The notes under the pieces: model-generated | What the model was told of the DNA's origin: nothing | Databases searched by the model: none | What the model saw: only the letters and a program-made list of their open reading frames with translations | Program-made: the position numbers and the translations under genes | Assembly (NCBI GenBank): GCA_005884465.1 | Contig: VAZH01000174.1 | Location: 1-5,124 of the forward strand | Reading direction: 5' to 3' | Length of the DNA: 5,124 bases | DNA from: Alphaproteobacteria bacterium | Lineage (GTDB): Bacteria > Pseudomonadota > Alphaproteobacteria > Rhizobiales > Xanthobacteraceae | Part shown: in pieces, positions 1 through 5,124 of the stretch | Layout of the letters: every line of letters starts with the position of its first letter | Numbering within the stretch: the stretch's first letter is position 1

Positions 1-423
1 ATTTTAAAGGCACTGCCGAAGATGGCGAAGGCGGCGCACTCCGACAAGCTGCGTGCGGCGTTCGAAAAGCATCACGGCGAGACCGAAGGCCAGGTCGAGC
101 GCCTTGAGCAGGTTTTCGAATTGATCGACAAACCGGCGCGCGGCAAGACCTGCGAGGCGATGCAGGGCCTCCTCGACGAGGGCAAGGAGATCATGGAAGA
201 GTACAAGGGTACCGAGGCGCTCGATGCCGGCATGGTTGCCGCGGCGCAGGCCGTCGAGCATTACGAAATCGCGCGCTACGGCACGCTGAAGCAGTGGGCC
301 CAGCAGCTCGGCATCAAGGACGCGGTTCGCCTGCTGGATCAGACCCTGCAGGAGGAGAAGAAGACGGACGAAGCTCTGACGTCGCTCGCGGAAGCTTCCG
401 TGAACCTCGAGGCCGCCGCTTGA
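1..423 (+). CDS. DUF892 (YciE/YciF) ferritin-like protein, 5' end missing
   Basis: The reading frame is open from the first base of the window and ends at TGA 421-423, so 140 C-terminal residues are visible. Codons before the ATG at 22 still read as family sequence (ILKALPKMAKAA), so that ATG is internal and the true start lies off the left edge. The family is about 165 residues, so some 20-25 residues are missing. The protein is all helical and rich in Glu, His and Lys. Residues 24-36 (HHGETEGQVERLE) and 85-94 (VEHYEIARYG) resemble the Glu/His-bearing helices that form the di-iron centre of ferritin-like folds, and a third acidic helix near the C-terminus (EEKKTDEAL) fits the same pattern. 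Members are cytoplasmic, often stress-induced, and of unsettled biochemical role. The gene converges on udgX across a repeat-filled gap and is probably unrelated to the mutasome operon. The family assignment is firm. Metal binding is inferred from the family. Confidence 0.88.
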   Translation: MLKALPKMAKAAHSDKLRAAFEKHHGETEGQVERLEQVFELIDKPARGKTCEAMQGLLDEGKEIMEEYKGTEALDAGMVAAAQAVEHYEIARYGTLKQWAQQLGIKDAVRLLDQTLQEEKKTDEALTSLAEASVNLEAAA

Positions 424-435
424 TCTCTTCTTCGT

Positions 436-486
436 GTCCCGGACGCGGTGCAGCGCCTGTTTGGCGGTGCACCGCAGAGCCGGGAC
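436..486. repeat. Palindromic intergenic unit A
   Basis: This is an imperfect inverted repeat 13 bases after the stop of the ferritin-like gene. The outer arms are GTCCCGG (436-442) and CCGGGAC (480-486). The inner arms are GCGGTGCA (445-452) and TGCACCGC (468-475). The right inner arm is itself part of a 12-base palindrome (464-475), so two alternative folds exist. It could act as a transcription terminator between the convergent genes, but no T-run follows, so rho-independent termination is not supported. I remember similar units as common between genes in Bradyrhizobium relatives, but this was not searched. Confidence 0.7.
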
Positions 487-507
487 CCACGCCGCACATA
501 CCGACGT

Positions 508-548
508 CATCCTGAGGAGCGCGCACCTTGCGCGCGTCTCGAAGGATG
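508..548. repeat. Palindromic intergenic unit B
   Basis: This is a second imperfect inverted repeat. CATCCT (508-513) pairs with AGGATG (543-548), and the GC-rich inner arms GCGCGC (519-524 region) and GCGCGC (530-535 region) flank a short ACCTT loop. Its right half, read on the - strand (CATCCTTCGAGA), closely matches the + strand start of the next unit (CATCCTTCGAGG, from 567). Units B and C therefore share a module in opposite orientations. The sequence resembles a repeat I remember as dispersed in Nitrobacteraceae genomes. Confidence 0.7.
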
Positions 549-564
549 GACGCTTGCACCTTCT

Positions 565-633
565 GTCATCCTTCGAGGCTCGCAAGAACTCGCACCTCCA
601 GCGACAACGGCGAAGCCGTTGCGCGGGGATGAC
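565..633. repeat. Palindromic intergenic unit C with internal hairpin
   Basis: The outer arms GTCATCC (565-571) and GGATGAC (627-633) enclose a tight internal hairpin at 601-624. There CAACGGC (605-611) pairs with GCCGTTG (615-621) across a GAA loop, and the stem is lengthened by three GC pairs beyond a bulged A at 604. The unit ends ten bases short of the udgX stop codon, so it could protect or terminate the 3' end of the udgX transcript. No U-tract is seen on either strand. It forms one repeat cassette with the two preceding units. Confidence 0.7.
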
Positions 634-642
634 GAATTCGCG

Positions 643-1272
643 TTAAGCCGCGCGCGCGGATTTTCGCAACGTCGCCGCGGCAATCCTGAAATCATCGACA
701 AAGCGCGCATATTCCCGGGCCTTGGCGTCGGCATCGGGCTGCCGCAACAGATAGGACGGATGCACCGTCACCAGCGCCTTGATCCCATCCTCGAGATCGA
801 TCAGGCGTCCGCGATTTTTGTTGATCGGCGTGATTTTATTGAACACGCATTGTGCGGCGGTGGCGCCCATCGCCACCACCAGCACTGGCTTGATCGCGGC
901 CAGTTCGCGCTCGTACCACTGCCGGCACGCTTTGATCTCGGGCGTATTCGGCTTCTGGTGCAGGCGGATTTTTCCGCGCGGCAAGAATTTGAAATGCTTT
1001 ACCGCATTGGTGACATAGACCTTCCTGCGATCGATGCCGGCTTCGTCCAGCGCGCGGTCGAGCATCAGCCCTGCCGGTCCCACGAACGGTTTGCCGGCAA
1101 GGTCTTCCTTGTCGCCGGGCTGCTCGCCGACCAGCATCATCTGCGCATTCTGAGGGCCTTCGCCGAACACGGTCTGCGTCGCATTCTTCCAGAGATGGCA
1201 GGCGCGGCAGTGGCGGGCTTCTTCGCGCAGGGTCTTGAGGCTGAGGCCGGACATGCGTGACGCCGTTGTCAT
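643..1272 (-). CDS. udgX: UdgX, uracil-DNA-binding Fe-S glycosylase (UDG superfamily)
   Basis: This 209-residue protein matches the UdgX family in length and motifs. An N-terminal CRAC pair (C22, C25) is followed by motif A, GEQPGDKED (49-57), then GKPFVGPAG (60-68), the UdgX-type loop KIRLHQKP (101-108) and motif B, HPSYLLR (171-177). In Mycobacterium smegmatis UdgX, the loop histidine attacks the abasic sugar after uracil excision and leaves the enzyme covalently attached to DNA. H105 is the equivalent here, which separates this protein from ordinary family 4 UDGs. C22, C25 and C116 are likely Fe-S ligands, and H93 sits where family 4 enzymes have their remaining cysteine. The start at 1272 is chosen because GGAAAA lies about eight bases upstream. 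An internal ATG at 1252-1254 has no such site. The stop is TAA at 643-645. The gene is divergent from the SOS mutasome operon. The family call is firm. Covalent activity is inferred. Confidence 0.93.
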   Translation of the reverse strand: MTTASRMSGLSLKTLREEARHCRACHLWKNATQTVFGEGPQNAQMMLVGEQPGDKEDLAGKPFVGPAGLMLDRALDEAGIDRRKVYVTNAVKHFKFLPRGKIRLHQKPNTPEIKACRQWYERELAAIKPVLVVAMGATAAQCVFNKITPINKNRGRLIDLEDGIKALVTVHPSYLLRQPDADAKAREYARFVDDFRIAAATLRKSARAA

Positions 1273-1395
1273 GGACGTTTTCCAGTCGCCGGTTAGGGTG
1301 TCATTGCCGCGAGTGAGGGCTCAATGCCGGCAGCCGCCGGAGGTTCCTTCGATCCCATTGGGATTACTCACGAAAATCATGACCGCCTGACACGA

Positions 1396-1426
1396 TTGAC
1401 TCCTTGGGCGATGTTAGCTTTATATT
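1396..1426 (+). promoter_or_regulatory. Putative sigma70-type promoter of imuA-imuB-dnaE2
   Basis: TTGACT (1396-1401) matches the -35 consensus TTGACA at five of six positions. The AT-rich stretch TTTATATT (1419-1426) supplies a -10 element. TTTATA gives a 17-base spacer, TTATAT gives 18 and TATATT gives 19. Transcription would start near 1431-1436, inside the LexA box that follows, which is the usual arrangement for LexA repression. This is the most AT-rich stretch of the divergent region. Confidence 0.65.
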
Positions 1427-1427
1427 A

Positions 1428-1442
1428 GAACATATCATGAAC
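1428..1442 (+). promoter_or_regulatory. LexA (SOS) box, GAAC-N7-GAAC
   Basis: GAAC at 1428-1431 and GAAC at 1439-1442 are separated by exactly seven bases (ATATCAT). This is the alphaproteobacterial SOS operator GTTC-N7-GTTC read on the opposite strand. It begins immediately after the -10 region and overlaps the expected transcription start, so bound LexA should block transcription until RecA-stimulated cleavage after DNA damage. The operon it precedes is a known SOS regulon member in alphaproteobacteria such as Caulobacter. No second box was found nearer to udgX, whose start codon lies about 155 bases away on the other side. Confidence 0.88.
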
Positions 1443-1458
1443 AAATGAGCCGGCTGTG

Positions 1459-1476
1459 GGTTCACTGTAGAGAACC
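1459..1476 (+). promoter_or_regulatory. Inverted repeat GGTTC-N8-GAACC in the imuA leader
   Basis: GGTTC (1459-1463) and GAACC (1472-1476) form a perfect inverted repeat with an eight-base loop. In RNA the stem can grow to eight pairs using two G-U wobbles (1456-1463 with 1472-1479). It sits between the LexA box and the ribosome binding site. It contains GTTC and GAAC, the LexA half-site words, but in inverted orientation and with N8 spacing, so it is not a standard operator. It may be a leader hairpin or a chance palindrome. Confidence 0.35.
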
Positions 1477-1499
1477 TGCGACGGCCCAACGTCTTCCTG

Positions 1500-1505
1500 A
1501 GGAGG
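1500..1505 (+). promoter_or_regulatory. Ribosome binding site deciding the imuA start
   Basis: AGGAGG lies five bases before the ATG at 1511 and is the strongest Shine-Dalgarno sequence in the window. It decides the start. The in-frame upstream ATG at 1445 lies two bases after the LexA box and only about ten bases from the predicted transcription start, and it has no such site. Confidence 0.85.
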
Positions 1506-1510
1506 GCGCA

Positions 1511-2311
1511 ATGACCACGCTTGCGACTTTGCGCGGCAGCATCGAGCGCATCGAGGCGCACGGCGACGCCTGCACGCCTGGGAGGGTGGCGCTCGGGCAT
1601 GCCGACGCCGATGCGACGCTGCAGGGCGGCCTCGTCGTGGGTGCGATGCACGAGGTGTTCACCGATGCAGGCCGGCAAAGTGCCGCGGCGACCGGTTTTG
1701 TCGCAGGCCTTGCGGGGCGGGTGGCGGCGCGGCGGCCGCTGGTTTGGGTGCGTCAGGACTTCACCGAGATTGAATCGGGCGCGCTGTCGATGAGCGGATT
1801 AGCTGAACTTGGCCTCGATCCGCGCCTGTTGGTGACGGTGCGCGCGGCCGATGTGGACACCGCGCTGCGGACCGCCGCCGATGCGCTCGCCTGCGATGCG
1901 CTCGGCGCCGTCGTGCTGGAAGTCTGGGGCGAAGCGCGGCAGCTCGATCTCGTCGCCAGCCGCAAGCTGACACTGGCGGCGCAGGCGTCGGGCGTCACCG
2001 GCCTGTTGTTGCGGCTGGCGGCGGAGCCACAGCCCTCGACAGCGGAGACAAGATGGATCGTGCGCGCGGCGCATTCGCCGCCGGCCTCCTCTTTAATGCC
2101 TGCGGCGGCTTGGAGCGCGTGGGGCGCGCCGGTGTTCGACGCGCAGCTTGTCCGCAACCGTCATGGCCCTGTCGGGCGGTGGATCATGGAATGGAAATGT
2201 GATGAGTGCCTTTTCAGTAAACCGGCGGCGTATCCTCAGCCTGTGGCTGCCGCGCCTGCCCATCGACCGCATCAAACGCCAGCGCGCGCGCGGCAACGCC
2301 GCGCCAGCTAA
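1511..2311 (+). CDS. imuA: ImuA, RecA-like accessory protein of the SOS mutasome
   Basis: This 266-residue protein is ImuA, the RecA/SulA-related partner of ImuB and DnaE2 in damage-induced mutagenesis. Family hallmarks are the early hydrophobic core with GAMHEVF, a central RecA-like sheet with a Walker-B-like strand at 132-140 (GAVVLEVWG), and the C-terminal GAPVFDAQLVRNRHGPVGRW segment. There is no Walker A P-loop (GxxxxGKT), so ATP hydrolysis of the RecA type is not expected. The ATG at 1511 is chosen for its AGGAGG site. It is the first gene after the LexA box. Its last 110 bases overlap imuB in another frame. The TAA stop (2309-2311) sits exactly at the left edge of the repeat inserted in imuB, so the basic tail (residues after about 235, ending RARQRRAS) may have been cut or reset by that insertion. 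The identity is firm. The tail history is inferred. Confidence 0.92.
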   Translation: MTTLATLRGSIERIEAHGDACTPGRVALGHADADATLQGGLVVGAMHEVFTDAGRQSAAATGFVAGLAGRVAARRPLVWVRQDFTEIESGALSMSGLAELGLDPRLLVTVRAADVDTALRTAADALACDALGAVVLEVWGEARQLDLVASRKLTLAAQASGVTGLLLRLAAEPQPSTAETRWIVRAAHSPPASSLMPAAAWSAWGAPVFDAQLVRNRHGPVGRWIMEWKCDECLFSKPAAYPQPVAAAPAHRPHQTPARARQRRAS

Positions 2312-3920
2312 AGCGTTTTCAAGCGAAAGCCTGTCCCGGACGCGAACCGGGATGGGCACCGGTTCGCATAGCAATCAAGTTTACGCAGATTGCGTAGACT
2401 TATCTGCGGTAGAAAACGCGTCAAAACAAAACTCTAACAATGATCCCAGCATTGTCGTCGCCAAGCAAAACAATGCGCTGCAAATTTTTGCTCTCGACGA
2501 CGCGGCCGCGCGTCTTGGCCTTGAGGTCGGCCTGCCACTCGCCAATGCCCGGGCCATTTGCCCGCAATTAAGGGTGTTCGATGCCGATGAAGTTTCCGAC
2601 GCAAAGACACTCAATGACATCGCCGACTGGTGCGACCGCTTCACACCCTTGGTAGCGCTTGATCTGCCGCATGGCCTGTTTCTCGATATCACCGGCTGCG
2701 CCCATTTGTTCGGCGGCGAGGCCGCAATGATGCGGCTAATGTGTGAGGTGTTGACCGCGCAAGGTTTTGCCGTCAGCGCCGCCATCGCCGGCACCTCGGT
2801 ATGCGCACGGACGATTACCCGTCATGTCCATGGCCGCATCGTCCGCGATGGTGAGGAAGCCGATGCGGTCAAGCCGCTGCCGGTGTCCGCGCTCGGTGCC
2901 GACGAGGCCATCACCCGCGGCCTGCGCCGCGCCGGGCTGAAAACCATCGGCGATGTCGCCTCCCGCGTGCGCCATGAAATCACAGCAAGATTCGGCGCCG
3001 ACTTCACGACCTTGCTGGAACATGCATTGGGGCAGGGCGATGCGCCGATCTGCCCGCGCAAACTACTGCCGGATTACATCGTGGAGAAGCGTTTCGCCGA
3101 TCCGGTGGCGACGGAAGTGGTGATATCGGCGACATTATCCCGCCTGGCGAGGATGCTGGTCGTGGCGATGGCGCAGCAAGGCAAGGGCGCGCGGCGGCTG
3201 GAGGCCCGTTTCTTCCGCACCGATGGCGCAGTTCGCACCATCGTTGTCGACACCGGACAACCCGCGACCACAGCTGAGGTGATCGACCGCCTGTTTCGCG
3301 AACGGCTCAGCGCTTTAAGCGATCCGCTCGATCCCGGCTTCGGGTTCGATCTCATTCGCCTGTCCGCAAGCCGCACCGAAATCGTCGTGCAGCAGCAGCG
3401 CGATCTCGATGCCAATGTGCACGACAATGACGAACTGGCAGCCCTGATCGACCGTATCGCCGCGCGCATCGGCGGACGGCGCGTGGTCGTGCACCTGCCG
3501 CAGGATACCCATATTCCGGAGCGCGCGGTGCTGGCGGCGCCAGCGCAGCATCACCTGACAGCTGCTACCCATGCGGTCTGGCCGGCACGCGTGGAGGGAG
3601 AGCCGCCGTTGCGGCCGTTGCGGCTGTTCGAGCGGCCGGAACAGATTAAAGTCATCGCGCAGGTGCCGGATGGCCCGCCCGCCCGATTTGTCTGGCGCCG
3701 CGCTACCCACGCCGTGGTCCGCGCCGAAGGCCCCGAGCGCGTCGCCATGGAGTGGTGGCTCTCGGAAGGAGAGATGCTGACGCGCGATTATTTCCGCGTC
3801 GAGGACGAGGCCGGCTTGCGGTTCTGGCTGTATCGCGACGGGCTTTACGATCGCGAGATCGAACAGGAAGAAGGCAAGGCGGTTCAGCCGAACTGGTTCA
3901 TGCACGGATTGTTCGCATGA
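2202..3920 (+). CDS. imuB: ImuB, catalytically dead Y-family polymerase homologue, with repeat-encoded insert
   Basis: ImuB is the hub of the SOS mutasome and joins DnaE2 to the beta clamp. From the ATG at 2202 the protein has 572 residues. This start puts the family's RRRILSLWLPRLPIDR at residues 8-23. An in-frame ATG at 2148 would add 18 unrelated residues, while GGAAA precedes 2202. The Y-family catalytic acids are absent: LSLWLPRL replaces the first Asp motif, and PHGLFLDIT (156-164) replaces the usual DEA-LDVT. A thumb-like helix-hairpin-helix region lies near 227-265, a little-finger-like domain starts near 290, and PLRLF (472-476) is a candidate clamp-binding motif. The C-terminus, NWFMHGLFA, is typical. 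Residues 37-77 are an insert encoded by a palindromic repeat. Without it the length is near 530. The gene overlaps imuA by 110 bases and dnaE2 by four. Whether the insert is tolerated is unknown. Confidence 0.92.
   Translation: MSAFSVNRRRILSLWLPRLPIDRIKRQRARGNAAPAKAFSSESLSRTRTGMGTGSHSNQVYADCVDLSAVENASKQNSNNDPSIVVAKQNNALQIFALDDAAARLGLEVGLPLANARAICPQLRVFDADEVSDAKTLNDIADWCDRFTPLVALDLPHGLFLDITGCAHLFGGEAAMMRLMCEVLTAQGFAVSAAIAGTSVCARTITRHVHGRIVRDGEEADAVKPLPVSALGADEAITRGLRRAGLKTIGDVASRVRHEITARFGADFTTLLEHALGQGDAPICPRKLLPDYIVEKRFADPVATEVVISATLSRLARMLVVAMAQQGKGARRLEARFFRTDGAVRTIVVDTGQPATTAEVIDRLFRERLSALSDPLDPGFGFDLIRLSASRTEIVVQQQRDLDANVHDNDELAALIDRIAARIGGRRVVVHLPQDTHIPERAVLAAPAQHHLTAATHAVWPARVEGEPPLRPLRLFERPEQIKVIAQVPDGPPARFVWRRATHAVVRAEGPERVAMEWWLSEGEMLTRDYFRVEDEAGLRFWLYRDGLYDREIEQEEGKAVQPNWFMHGLFA
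2309..2431 (+). repeat. Palindromic repeat element inserted in frame in imuB
   Basis: The core is bounded by inverted repeats GCGTTTTC (2313-2320) and GAAAACGC (2412-2419), with a flanking GTCAAAACAAA that I remember as part of the same repeat in Nitrobacteraceae intergenic regions. Inside are GCGAACCGG (2342-2350) paired with CCGGTTCGC (2359-2367), and AAGTTTACGCA (2377-2387) paired with TGCGTAGACTT (2391-2401; one G-T pair). Two alternative stems compete with these: TCCCGG (2334-2339) with CCGGGA (2347-2352), and CGCAGAT (2384-2390) with ATCTGCG (2402-2408). Of the three + frames, only the imuB frame is open throughout. The imuA frame stops at once (TAA 2309) and the third stops at TAG 2395. 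The right half is noticeably more AT-rich than the rest of imuB. The encoded residues, about 37-77 of ImuB, are rich in Ser, Asn, Thr and Gly. The exact ends are uncertain by several bases. Confidence 0.8.
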
Positions 3921-5124
3921 CCGCCCCTCGCTATGCGGAGATCGGAATCACGACGAATTTTTCGTTCCTGCGCGGCGGATCGGATCCGCGAGCTTACGTG
4001 CATCAGGCGAGCGAGCTGCGTCTTCCCGTCATCGGACTCGCCGATCACAACACGCTGGCAGGCGTTGTGCGGGCTTACGTGGAGCTCGAAAATCCCGAGG
4101 TTAAATTCAAGCCGAAACTTCTGATCGGTTCGCGCCTCGTCTTTAGGGACGGCACGCCGGACATTCTGGTCTATCCGCGCGACCGCGCCGCTTATGGCCG
4201 GCTATGCCAGCTGCTCACCCGCGGCAAGCGAGGCGACGATACCGAAAAGGGCGAATGTCATCTTGATCTCGACGACCTCCTGGAATTCGCAGAAGGTCAG
4301 CTTGTGGTCGTGATGCTGCCGCATCGCTTCGAGGCGGCGAAAGCGCTTCGTGTTCTCGGTCAATTGCAGCGCAGCCGCGCGGATGGCGTGTGGCTCGCGG
4401 CGAGCCTTTTGTACCGCGGCGATGACAGGCGCCGGCTGGTGCGGCTGCAGCGCATTGCCGCAATCGCCGGCGTGCCGCTATTGGCGACCAACGAGGTGCT
4501 GTATCACCATCCCGCGCGCCGCCCCTTGCAGGATGTCCTCACCTGCATTCGCGAGAAGACGACCATCGAGACAATCGGCAAGCGTCTTGAAGCCAACGCG
4601 GAGCGCTATCTCAAGCCTGCGGATGAAATGGCACGGTTGTTTCGCGATGCGCCGGAGGCGATCGCGGAAACCATGCGGTTTGCAAGCCGCATCTCGTTCT
4701 CGCTGGATCAGCTCAAATATCAGTATCCCGACGAGCCGGTGCCGCCGGGCAAGACCGCGCAGCGTCATCTGGAGGATCTGACCTGGCAGGGTGCGCACGA
4801 AAGATTCCCGGTCCGGATTTCACCCAAGACCAAAAAGGTTCTGCACAAGGAACTGCGCCTGATCAGAAAACTCAAATACGCGCATTATTTTCTGACCGTG
4901 CACGACATCGTTCGCTACGCGCGCGAGCAAAAAATCCTCTGCCAGGGCCGGGGTTCGGCGGCGAACTCGGCCGTATGCTACGTGCTCGGCATTACTTCCG
5001 TCGATCCGACCAAGATCGATCTGCTGTTCGAGCGTTTCATTTCCAAGGAACGACTGGAGCCGCCCGACATCGACGTCGATTTCGAGCATTCGCGGCGCGA
5101 GGAGGTGATGCAGTATGTCTACCG
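3917..5124 (+). CDS. dnaE2: DnaE2 (ImuC), error-prone DNA polymerase III alpha subunit, 3' end missing
   Basis: The frame from ATG 3917 is open to the window edge, giving 402 full codons of a protein normally near 1,100 residues. The ATG overlaps the imuB stop as ATGA, which implies translational coupling. The upstream sequence has no clear Shine-Dalgarno site. The N-terminal PHP domain begins with the DnaE2-type signature TNFSFLRGGSDP (13-24), followed by GLADHNTLAGVVRAY (41-55). The polymerase domain starts after about residue 290 and includes GRGSAANS (344-351) and PDIDVDF (383-389). D386 and D388 correspond to the two catalytic aspartates of E. coli DnaE PDFDVDF, so polymerase activity should be intact as far as can be seen. 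The third catalytic Asp and the C-terminal domains lie off the window. DnaE2 carries out the mutagenic bypass step, recruited through ImuB, and should be induced from the LexA-controlled promoter upstream of imuA. Confidence 0.95.
   Translation, partial: MTAPRYAEIGITTNFSFLRGGSDPRAYVHQASELRLPVIGLADHNTLAGVVRAYVELENPEVKFKPKLLIGSRLVFRDGTPDILVYPRDRAAYGRLCQLLTRGKRGDDTEKGECHLDLDDLLEFAEGQLVVVMLPHRFEAAKALRVLGQLQRSRADGVWLAASLLYRGDDRRRLVRLQRIAAIAGVPLLATNEVLYHHPARRPLQDVLTCIREKTTIETIGKRLEANAERYLKPADEMARLFRDAPEAIAETMRFASRISFSLDQLKYQYPDEPVPPGKTAQRHLEDLTWQGAHERFPVRISPKTKKVLHKELRLIRKLKYAHYFLTVHDIVRYAREQKILCQGRGSAANSAVCYVLGITSVDPTKIDLLFERFISKERLEPPDIDVDFEHSRREEVMQYVY

Noticed and set aside
436..633. CRISPR array or rho-independent terminator in the convergent gap
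   Set aside because: The repeats are palindromic units of differing sequence without regular spacers, and no T-run follows any stem on either strand.
448..1260. Long + strand open frame opposite udgX
   Set aside because: It is the antisense shadow of a well-recognised gene, begins inside a repeat and shows no family motif.
1352..1364. Small palindrome ATCCC-ATT-GGGAT in the divergent region as an operator for udgX
   Set aside because: A five-base arm is within chance expectation, and no convincing - strand promoter could be placed next to it.
1445..1510. Upstream extension of ImuA from the ATG at 1445
   Set aside because: It begins two bases after the LexA box with no ribosome binding site, and the extra 22 residues are not family sequence. 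AGGAGG supports the start at 1511.
2148..2201. Upstream extension of ImuB from the ATG at 2148
   Set aside because: The added residues do not look like the ImuB N-terminus and are a by-product of the frame being open inside imuA.
2304..2450. CCAGC at 2304-2308 and again at 2446-2450 as a target-site duplication around the imuB repeat
   Set aside because: The added length would be 142 bases, which is not a multiple of three and would have shifted imuB. A 5-base match this close by is also expected by chance in GC-rich DNA.
3315..3905. Long - strand open frame opposite the 3' part of imuB
   Set aside because: It lies opposite clearly conserved ImuB sequence, and such frames are common in GC-rich genomes. 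No motif or ribosome binding site was seen.

Overview
The window comes from a high-GC alphaproteobacterium, most likely of the order Hyphomicrobiales and the family Nitrobacteraceae (the Bradyrhizobium, Rhodopseudomonas, Nitrobacter and Afipia group). Three things point there. The first is an imuA-imuB-dnaE2 operon behind an alphaproteobacterial SOS box (GAAC-N7-GAAC). The second is the close match of the proteins to what I remember of that family. The third is palindromic repeats of a type I remember as scattered through those genomes. No database search was possible, so the taxon is an inference.

Layout. Positions 1-423 hold the 3' part of a DUF892 (YciE/YciF) ferritin-like gene on the + strand. 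Positions 424-642 are a convergent intergenic gap almost filled by three adjacent palindromic units. Positions 643-1272, on the - strand, encode UdgX, a uracil-DNA-binding glycosylase relative that carries the His of the family's covalent DNA-capture chemistry. Positions 1273-1510 are a divergent control region with a sigma70-like promoter, a LexA box, a small inverted repeat and a strong ribosome binding site. From 1511 to the right edge runs the SOS mutasome operon: imuA (1511-2311), imuB (2202-3920) and the first 402 codons of dnaE2 (3917 to the window end). These genes overlap each other by 110 and 4 bases.

How it works together. In other bacteria, ImuA, ImuB and DnaE2 form the damage-induced translesion synthesis machine. 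DnaE2 is the error-prone polymerase, ImuB is a catalytically dead Y-family protein that links DnaE2 to the beta clamp, and ImuA is a RecA-like accessory protein. The single LexA box just downstream of the -10 region should control the whole operon. The divergent udgX is also a DNA-damage gene.

The most unusual observation is inside imuB. A palindromic repeat of about 110-125 bp lies in frame within the N-terminal coding region, so the protein appears to carry an insert of about 40 residues encoded by a repeat that is normally intergenic. The same repeat edge supplies the stop codon of imuA. This resembles the protein-coding palindromic elements known from Rickettsia.
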